Origin: Paramecium octaurelia
Lineage: Eukaryota > Ciliophora > Oligohymenophorea > Peniculida > Parameciidae
DNA: 64,000 nt
Direction: 5' to 3'
Assembly: GCA_905182995.1 (NCBI GenBank)
Contig: CAJJDP010000052.1
Location: forward strand, 157,665-221,664
Shown here: piece by piece, positions 57,144 to 64,000 of the stretch
How positions within the stretch are numbered: position 1 is the first letter of the stretch
Layout of the letters: each line of letters opens with the position of its first letter
Made by a program: the position numbers and the translations under genes
The notes under the pieces: generated by a model
What the model was told of the DNA's origin: nothing
Databases searched by the model: none
What the model saw: only the letters and a program-made list of their open reading frames with translations

Positions 57144-58848
57144 TCAAATTTATAATTCATCATCATTCTTATTTTTGTTTTCCAAATCTTAAATTTTTTG
57201 TCTTTTAATGCCAAGGTGAGAATATTCAGTCTAAAGATCTAAAGTATTGATTTTTATTTCTTAAAATTATTTTTCAATTTACCTAATGGTTTATATTTAT
57301 TAATTTATACAAAATATCGGATTCTTAAGTAATGAATAATTGCAATAGTTTATAATAAACAAACAGAGCATAATTCTTTTTATGATTCTAAAGTTTGCAT
57401 TAATCTAATTTTTACAATCCTTCAAATCCAACGCTCATAATTCTTTAACAAACTTTTCTTTTACTGACTCCCAAAACTGAAACAGCTTCTAAAAATGTTA
57501 ACGTCTATTCGAAATTTAACTCTTTTAGACATTGCAAAGTAATTTCATAATAGGAATTATTCATTTATTCCAGTTTTTTGTGACAAGACTTCTTATACTG
57601 TTTTGGGTCTTACTATTACTCATTGTAAATTGTTTCAATATATTTAGCATGAAATTTAAAGCAAATTAATTATTCGTCAGGTATTAAATGATTTAGGAAT
57701 TACATCATATAAGCATCTAATTCTTTGAAAAATGATAAAGCAATCAAATTCAGATCATTTACAATGACTACTTTTGAAAATTAATCCATTAACTTTAAGA
57801 ACAATTTTTCGATATCTGTAACTTTGAATGGCTCTGTTCTTAACTCCAAATCTTTAACTAATTTTAGCAGCTAATCTTCATCCAATTCGCCCATGACTTC
57901 AGAATTTATTTCAGTTTCCTTTTTTGTATTTTTTTCTGGGTTTTTCTAAATGATTTCTTCCTCTTAATCATTTAGATTATTATCTATTTGGTCAAATAAT
58001 TATTAATTGGGATATAACTATTGCATAACTGATTTATTTATTTAATTGAGCCATTAGGCATCTAAATATTATAACTCAACAGTCAGAAATTGGTTGATAT
58101 TAGTTAGTTATTCTAAATTTAATTCTAATTGATAAAGCCTTCTTAAAATTGCAATAAGTAAATCTTCATTTATTACTTTTTCATTGAAGGATCTATATTA
58201 TAAGATTTTGAAGATTGTTTCATATTCATATTAATGTATATATTTAAAAATTGATTATTCTATTTTATTGACTATGATTTCTCTATCGGGTAATTTCCCT
58301 TCAAGAGAATCTAAAATACTATAAAATTTAGAGATGTTCTTGCCATTTAATTGAAATTCCCAATTTTAAGACCATTCTTCCAAATCTTTTTATTACCCAT
58401 GTTTAACAATAATCTATAAAAGTCGAAGATTGTTTTCTTATGTAATTGACAATTTTTTATTTTTATATGCATCGAATATCACCCTCTCAATACGATCATT
58501 TTCATAAAATTAGAGTAAGTTAAACATCAGTTAACTTGTATTGTTATTTACTAATTTCTAAATGAATTCTTAATTTAAAGAAAATTCTTCGGAGGTAATT
58601 TTGAGTTTGGATAGTCGTTTGAGTATAGGTTCTGTAACATCAACATATTAACTTACGTCATTGTTCAAATTAATTAAGTCTGCAATTGAATGAGCATGTC
58701 TAATCTATTTTTCTGCTTGTTCTTTAATAGCTAATTTTTGTAATTCAAATTGTTTATTTAATTCATCAATTTATATTGGAATACGAGGTTTAATTTGTCG
58801 AGCATACTAAAATAAGATTTTCTAATTTAATAATTTCCAAATTTACAT
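57144..58848 (-). CDS. Large all-helical protein, possibly mitochondrial
   Basis: 558 aa; one intron 57302-57329 (28). N-terminus MQIWKLLNQKILFQYARQIK is basic and amphipathic without acidic residues, as in a mitochondrial presequence. The rest is helix-rich with repeated Leu/Ile spacing (LNQEFIQKLVNNNTSQLMFN, LRLLQIIVKHGQQKDLEEWS, LIAILRRLYQLELNLEQL), a disordered acidic linker near residue 330, and a C-terminal coiled coil. The overall look is of a helical-repeat (FASTK- or PPR-like) RNA-binding protein, but no repeat consensus is certain. Confidence 0.65.
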
Positions 58849-59086
58849 CACAAATTAAATATAATATTTTTCCTGTTAATTTTTAAAATAAAAGTAAATT
58901 CATTAGATTTCATATTATGATCAACTAATTTATAACATTATTAGTGTTTCTTAATTATTCATGTAACTAAATATATTAAATGATAATATATACTTAGTTC
59001 AATAATTGAATTAATTATTTGTTATTCAATGATGTCATCACTCAACGTATATATTGTATATAAAATCCTTATTATTATTTAATTCA

Positions 59087-60035
59087 ATGTAGAAAATTTT
59101 ATCTTTGCTTGCTACCGCTTTGTTAATAAGTGGTTTAGCCTTCTACAATTAAAACGAAGAGGCACACTCTTTTAAAACTTGGTAAAAGAAATTTAACAAG
59201 TTCTATACTTAAAATGAAGAAATATATAGATAGATCATCTTTAATTAAAATGTTGAATTAATTAACAAACATAATTCAAACCCCAACAAAAGCTATAGCA
59301 TGGCAATCAATTAATTTGCTGATCTTACTGATGAGGAATTCCAATCTATGTATCTAGGAAAACCCACCTATGTTAAGACTGATAATATTGAATTGAGCAA
59401 AGGAAATAACCTAGGAGACGCTGATTGGGCAAGCAGAATGAATCCTATTAAGAATCAAGGTAATTGTGGTTCATGCTGGACTTTCTCTGCAGTAGGAGCA
59501 GTTGAAGGTTTCCTGATTATCAGAAAAGGCTTTAAAGGAGTATTGTCAGAATAACAATTGGTAGATTGTGCAGTCGATGCAGGAGAAGGATGTAATGGAG
59601 GTAATTCAGATTTGGCATTGGATTATATCGCTGAAGTTGGTTCTGTTTATGAAAGAGACTATGAATATGTAATTTTTATCAAAATATCTATAGACTGCAA
59701 AAGATGGTGTATGCAAGGTAAAATAAGGAAAGGTTAGAATTTCAGGAAGAGAAAACTATGGTCCAAATGAAGATGCTATCAAAAAGGGAATCTAAAATTA
59801 TCCATTATCTGTGAGTGTTGATGCCACTTATTGGAAATTCTATAATCAAGGAGTATATGATGGAGCATGCAGAGATGATTTCCATAATCACGCTGTTGTG
59901 GCCGTTGGTTTTGATTATGCAGGAAATTGGAAGATTAGAAATTCATGGGGTGAAGGATGGGGAGAACAAGGACATATTTGGTTGAAACCAGGTAACTCTT
60001 GCGCAGTCATGACCAGAGTCGATGGAGCTATTTGA
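59087..60035 (+). CDS. Papain-family cysteine protease (cathepsin L-like)
   Basis: 307 aa; one intron 59669-59693. Signal peptide [19 protein letters not shown]29 inhibitor prodomain ([32 protein letters not shown]); mature enzyme from ~residue 105: [19 protein letters not shown] (oxyanion Gln and catalytic Cys), [24 protein letters not shown] (catalytic His), [13 protein letters not shown] (catalytic Asn). The prodomain shows the ERFNIN-like pattern in degenerate form. A lysosomal/phagosomal or secretory-granule protease; in Paramecium TMP precursors are cut in the granule, but a link to this enzyme is speculation. Confidence 0.92.
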
Positions 60036-60093
60036 TTAATATTTAATAATTATTTTATTTCATAAATATCCTATCATTTTAGTATCTAATTTC

Positions 60094-60961
60094 TCAAAAC
60101 TCGAAGTAGTTACTCAATGCACTAAAACTTTAATTCAAGTCAAACTCTCCTGGACTGTTTGATAATGCTTTACTGTTTCCATTAGATAGAAGATGTCTAT
60201 CCAAAAACATACTAAACTGCTATTAATATGATTCATGTTATTATTTCAAATTGTAAGCATCTAATATCATTTAACTTTCAGATGACTGTGAAAGTGTTTT
60301 TGCTACTATCACCAGACTTCTTTCTATGATTTTTTCTATTCAATACATTTTAATTTGTTACTGTATTTTTAATCTTGTATATTAAAATAGAAGCAAAAAC
60401 AAAATCGTTCTAATTTCCTAAATCGAATTCTTTAAAATATTCTCTCCTTTAAATAAGCTAAATATTATCTCTGAATTTTTAAGTGTAATATATTTTAAGC
60501 CTCAACTAGTTATTAAACTTGTTGCATGATTTTTTTTTAACTCTCCCGAATAACTAATAAAATATTGTAGTCCCTAATCAGTTCACTTTTGAAATCCTAT
60601 ATTTCAACTGGTCTTATTTGAATTCTTGGGAGTTCCTCTGAATTTATATTGAAATTAGGGTTTATATACAATATTTTCCTTTTTTTGCATTTTTTTGAAG
60701 AAAACCCATACAAATTTAAGGATCTTAAACTAAAATATTTTAATACCTTCTGAAACTATTAAAATTAGTGTGTCGATAGTTTTCTTTTAAGACTTGATTC
60801 TTGAATTTATCCAGATCATTAATAATGAAGCCATTTTTATCAAGGTTGATTTGTAAAATTTCACTATATTTATTATTCTAGTGTATTTTTATAAATTTTA
60901 CAAGGAGAATCGATTTAAGCTTAAACATAAAACCGTTTTTCGAGTTCCTTTGTTTAACCAT
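60094..60961 (-). CDS. Heat-shock-factor-like transcription factor B (divergent)
   Basis: 264 aa; introns 60878-60901 (24), 60724-60746 and 60336-60361. N-terminal winged-helix DNA-binding domain of the HSF type: GFMFKLKSILLNN, NGFIINDLDKFKNQVLKENY, RHTNFNSFRRSLNLYGF. The recognition helix differs from the usual SSFVRQLNMYGF at several positions (Asn, Arg, Ser), so DNA specificity may have changed. After the domain come a basic stretch (SSKKCKKRKIL), a Gln-rich coiled coil and a C-terminus SFSALSNYFEF that matches the end of its neighbour HSF A. Its stop lies 59 bases from the convergent protease stop. Confidence 0.78.
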
Positions 60962-61112
60962 TTGCTTATGAAAGCAATATGTTATTAATTTATAGTTTGT
61001 ATTAATTAGAAAAGAAATAATTCCTAAACTTTTTAAAAATTTTATAAGAAAGTATATGGTATTATCTTTGATAAAATATTTCTTAATATTGCTTCATAGT
61101 ACATTTTAAGAA

Positions 61113-62033
61113 TCATAAATCAAAATAGTTACTGATATTGCTAACACTTTCAACTTCCATTAAATCTAAATCACTACTGTCATTTTGATCTTATGTATCG
61201 CAGAGTTCTAACATTTCTGGACCTCTATTATTCAAATTTGGAATCTTAATATCAAAAATCGAGTTATTCAATAAAGGGAACGTATAAAATTATTATTTAA
61301 AGGTTTATTATGGTTGGTATCCCATGCAAAGACATTCTTAATAAGAGTTAGCTTCCTTCCATTTCTGATACAGGAATCTTTCTATTTCTAAGATAAAATT
61401 TATACTATATTTCTTATTTGTGATATTTCGATGGAATTTCCAAACAAATTTTCCCACTTTTTTTCCTTTCGTTTATCCGTTAACTCTTATTCTTACGTAG
61501 TCCTAAAATAATACAAGGCTAATACAAGCATAGCCTTTTTAATATTTTTTTGGATCTCCTACTGTTTGTCTATGATTTCTCTGATTTAACTTTACATAAT
61601 TTGTTGATTTCTTTAAATATCTTGCACTTGTAATTTTAACAAATATAATTCTTGATCTGGTGTTAATGTGTTTTTGGCTGTATTTTATTTCATTTAGAGC
61701 CTTTCATTATTCCTACTATCAAATTGATTGTGATAAAATTTCATTAAACCTTCTTATGTCCTAGAAAACTCAAATCCATACATATTTAATTATCTAGTTA
61801 ATACATCGATTACTAACCTTTTAAAACTAGCCATATTAGAATGTTTAAAATGGTTCTTTAATATTTGACTTTAAAATTCATTTAAATTAAGAATGATGAA
61901 ACCATTATTAGATTCTAAGACATTAATGATATTGGAGTACTCAGAACTCTAATATTTATTCAAAAAATACATTTAAGAGCTATTTTAAATTGCCTATAAA
62001 CCCTTTTTCTTTCTTTTGCAGAGAGTGGTTCAT
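61113..62033 (-). CDS. Heat-shock-factor-like transcription factor A
   Basis: About 279 aa. HSF DNA-binding domain: GFIGNLKQLLNSSEYSNI, SNNGFIILNLNEFQSQILKN, HFKHSNMASFKRQLNMYGFE, FYHNQF. A Gln-rich coiled coil follows (LQVQDIQRNQQIMQSQIREI). The tail ends VESVSNISNYFDL, like HSF B. Introns 61949-61970 (22, same place as in HSF B), 61794-61817 (24) and a 35-base intron at 61337-61371. The last is uncertain: a 23-base intron at 61498-61520 would also restore the frame. I prefer the first because it keeps a segment similar to HSF B. HSFs normally bind nGAAn repeats as trimers. Confidence 0.82.
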
Positions 62034-62076
62034 TAGAAAAAATATTTAATTTATTTACGGTATATTAGTAAGTTGA

Positions 62077-62520
62077 TCAATTTAAAATATATTTCGATTT
62101 CATAAAGAATAAAATTCTAATTAGATATACTCTGACTTTTTAAACTTGATAGAGTGAGGAAGAATCAAGTTGTTCAATTCTACATACATTATTTTTATTT
62201 TTGAGTAATACAAATTCGTTCCTTATAAATCCTATATCGAAAATAGTTATTAATGGAAGATGCTTAGCCTAGTATATGACACTAAGAAAAATCTGTAAAT
62301 TCAATTTAAAGTCAAATTGAGATACTTACTATTTAAACTTGGCATAATATTTTAAATTAGTAGCAAAAATTAAATTGCAATTCAAAGTGATTTTCTATTA
62401 TTTTAAATAAATAATTGTTATAAAATATGGTTAAGGGGTATTATAATTTCTAATTAAGGATTGGATTATTAATAATATAATGTTATATTTAATTTTTTTG
62501 TGGGCTTTTTATTAATATAT
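62077..62520 (-). CDS. Open frame of unknown protein, start not found
   Basis: A TGA-free frame of ~148 codons ends at TGA 62077, 43 bases from the HSF A start. Its 3' two-thirds reads like protein (KYYAKFKQQVSQFDFKLNLQ, IYQAKHLPLITIFDIGFIRN, LKNKNNVCRIEQLDSSSLYQ). No in-frame ATG is present after the upstream stop, so the start exon is missing, unrecognised or eroded. No family known. Confidence 0.35.
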
Positions 62521-63596
62521 ATCACTTTTCTTGTATTATCATCATGATTTAATGATTTCTTTTATTAATATAAAGTATAGATATATCTATGAAATAAATT
62601 CACTTTTTGTAACTTGGATTTCTGACCTTATGAAAATTTTTCTCATACTAAATAATCCATATCCCTTTACAAACAAACTTCTTATACTGATATTATTTAC
62701 AATGACATAATAACTTAGAAATTATCTCAATAATAAATAAGATTTATTTTAATAAAAGATTACTTTGAAAAATGTTATTTAGAAAAAATACAAATGAATT
62801 AAATTAATTTATATGAATTCAGCATTTATTTATTAGTTTTATGTTATAATCATTAACTTACCTTTTGAAATCACTTTGAATAAGATCAAAGACTAATCTA
62901 ATATTAATAACATCCTTATAACAATAAAACTGATATAATTTACGTTATTTAACATCACAAAATTACTGATTAATGAAAATATATTGTCTTATAAATCACA
63001 ATATAATCCACATTTTATATAACATTTTTTGATCTCATGCAATAGGATTTAAATTTTATTGTATAGTTTTATACTAGGCAAGATCTATGAGACAACAATC
63101 GCATTTCTAATATCTATATTAATGTTGATAAGTCTTTTACAAATTTTCATTACTTAGATTCTAATGCTTATATTGTAATAATTACAGCGTAAAGTATGGC
63201 AATTATTTTATCAATAACAGAATACTTAAATGTTCTTTTCAGTATCACTACTATCACTAATTATAATTTTGGAATATTTAAAATTATAGCTTTACTTTTA
63301 GTTGTCAACTTATTTAAATAATTAAAAAATAGAATAGTTTTTGTAAAATTTTTGATAATTTTACATTTCCAAATATACAAAAATTAGTATGAATTATAAT
63401 CCTAATGTAAATAAACCAGTATAGAACTATTAGCTAAATAAAATAAAGTAGCTTTTTTGATTACGAAATTCGGAGATGATTCTTGCAGTAAGAATCATTA
63501 ATATTAAGTCGGAACAAATTATTTCATTATACACGGTAAATTTCTATTATCTTAAAGTGTACAAAGTAAAATTGAAGAGCGTCAAGTAATGCAAAA
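62521..63596. other. Very AT-rich region with no supported gene
   Basis: About 1.08 kb of extreme AT content with short, frequently interrupted frames on both strands. It may be intergenic sequence or a decayed gene. I see no repeat, RNA gene or telomere-like sequence in it. Confidence 0.45.
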
Positions 63597-63947
63597 TCAT
63601 TTTTCAAACAGTATTACATTTTTATATTGCTTCCCTAATTCCTTTAAGTATTCAAGATTATCATGGATAGAATGTGAATGTTCCTTTTAAACTGATTAAT
63701 CATATAGATTTAAAGAGAATTCTCGCTTGTTCATCCTTTAAAAGAACTATATTTAGATGGCAGAATCTTATCTAGACTCTTACAATAGTTTAACTGAACT
63801 AAGGTTATTAATATATTCTAGAACTTTATGATATAAAGGTCTAGATGATTCTAAATAACTAATTCCAAATTATTAGTAAAAATAAATTCTCTTGGATTTA
63901 TTAAATCTTTCAAAATTACAAATTGATTACCTTTAACCATAAGACAT
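63597..63947 (-). CDS. Hypothetical protein near the right window edge
   Basis: 116 aa frame from ATG 63947 to TGA 63597: FERFNKSKRIYFYQQFGISY, HKVLEYINNLSSVKLLQESR, FFQRMNKREFSLNLYDQSVQ, LEYLKELGKQYKNVILFEK. Composition is natural and better than the antisense frame. A 24-base candidate intron near the start and upstream sequence beyond the window leave the N-terminus open. Confidence 0.5.
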
Positions 63948-64000
63948 GATATATGGGTTAATATTCAAATTATAATACCTCAATTTTAGATTTTTGTAGA

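Noticed and set aside
61498-61520. 23-base intron in HSF A
   Set aside because: It has perfect intron ends, but splicing it removes the segment MLVLALYYF that parallels SLVIVAKTL in HSF B. Kept only as an alternative.
63456-63947. Plus-strand frame of ~150 codons rich in Ile/Leu/Phe
   Set aside because: Composition is typical of the antisense of a charged protein; the minus-strand frame is more natural.
1-64000. tRNA or rRNA genes, CRISPR arrays, transposons, virus-like elements, telomere repeats
   Set aside because: Looked for on both strands by eye; none could be supported.

Overview
The window is ciliate macronuclear DNA, most likely Paramecium (P. tetraurelia group). Three observations support this. 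First, conserved proteins read through in-frame TAA and TAG at glutamine positions and stop only at TGA. Second, coding regions are cut by tiny introns of 19-38 bases, mostly starting GTA and ending TAG. Third, there are three trichocyst matrix protein genes, a family typical of Paramecium. Gene models below use the ciliate code (TAA/TAG = Gln, TGA = stop) and hand-placed introns. Where I give a protein length, the spliced length came out as a multiple of three.

The assembly is flawed at three places. Single N bases at 5919, 8200 and 54230 join contig ends that overlap exactly but were not merged. As a result 1783, 1565 and 1364 bases are printed twice. Genes there (a trichocyst protein, a coiled-coil gene and lysyl-tRNA synthetase) appear as false partial duplicates. 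The non-redundant content is about 59.3 kb.

Layout. 1-10 kb: two trichocyst matrix protein genes, ribosomal eS19, a PB1-like protein and the thrice-printed coiled-coil gene. 10-24.6 kb: GSK3-like kinase, coiled-coil protein, MORN protein, third trichocyst gene, two large coiled-coil genes, threonine dehydratase, a candidate N-myristoylated protein. 24.6-31.4 kb: membrane protein, eL33, CCT4, CCDC61/VFL3-like, ANP32-like, IFT27-like. 31.5-44.5 kb: MOK-like kinase, secreted Asp/Gly-rich protein with a crystallin-like end, WD-repeat, B-box-like and CK1-like proteins, a possible proteasome chaperone, DGAT1, large LRR protein. 44.9-52.6 kb: a trithorax/MLL-like SET protein, CFAP144-like, centrin-like. 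52.9-60 kb: lysyl-tRNA synthetase, a helical protein, papain-family protease. 60-62 kb: two adjacent heat-shock-factor-like genes. 62-64 kb: very AT-rich sequence with little I can call.

There is no operon logic. Genes are independent and very tightly packed, with gaps down to 11 bases. Themes that recur are cilia and basal bodies (IFT27, CFAP144, CCDC61/VFL3, centrin, MOK) and regulated secretion (three trichocyst genes and perhaps the crystallin-like protein). I found no tRNA, rRNA, CRISPR array, transposon or virus-like element.
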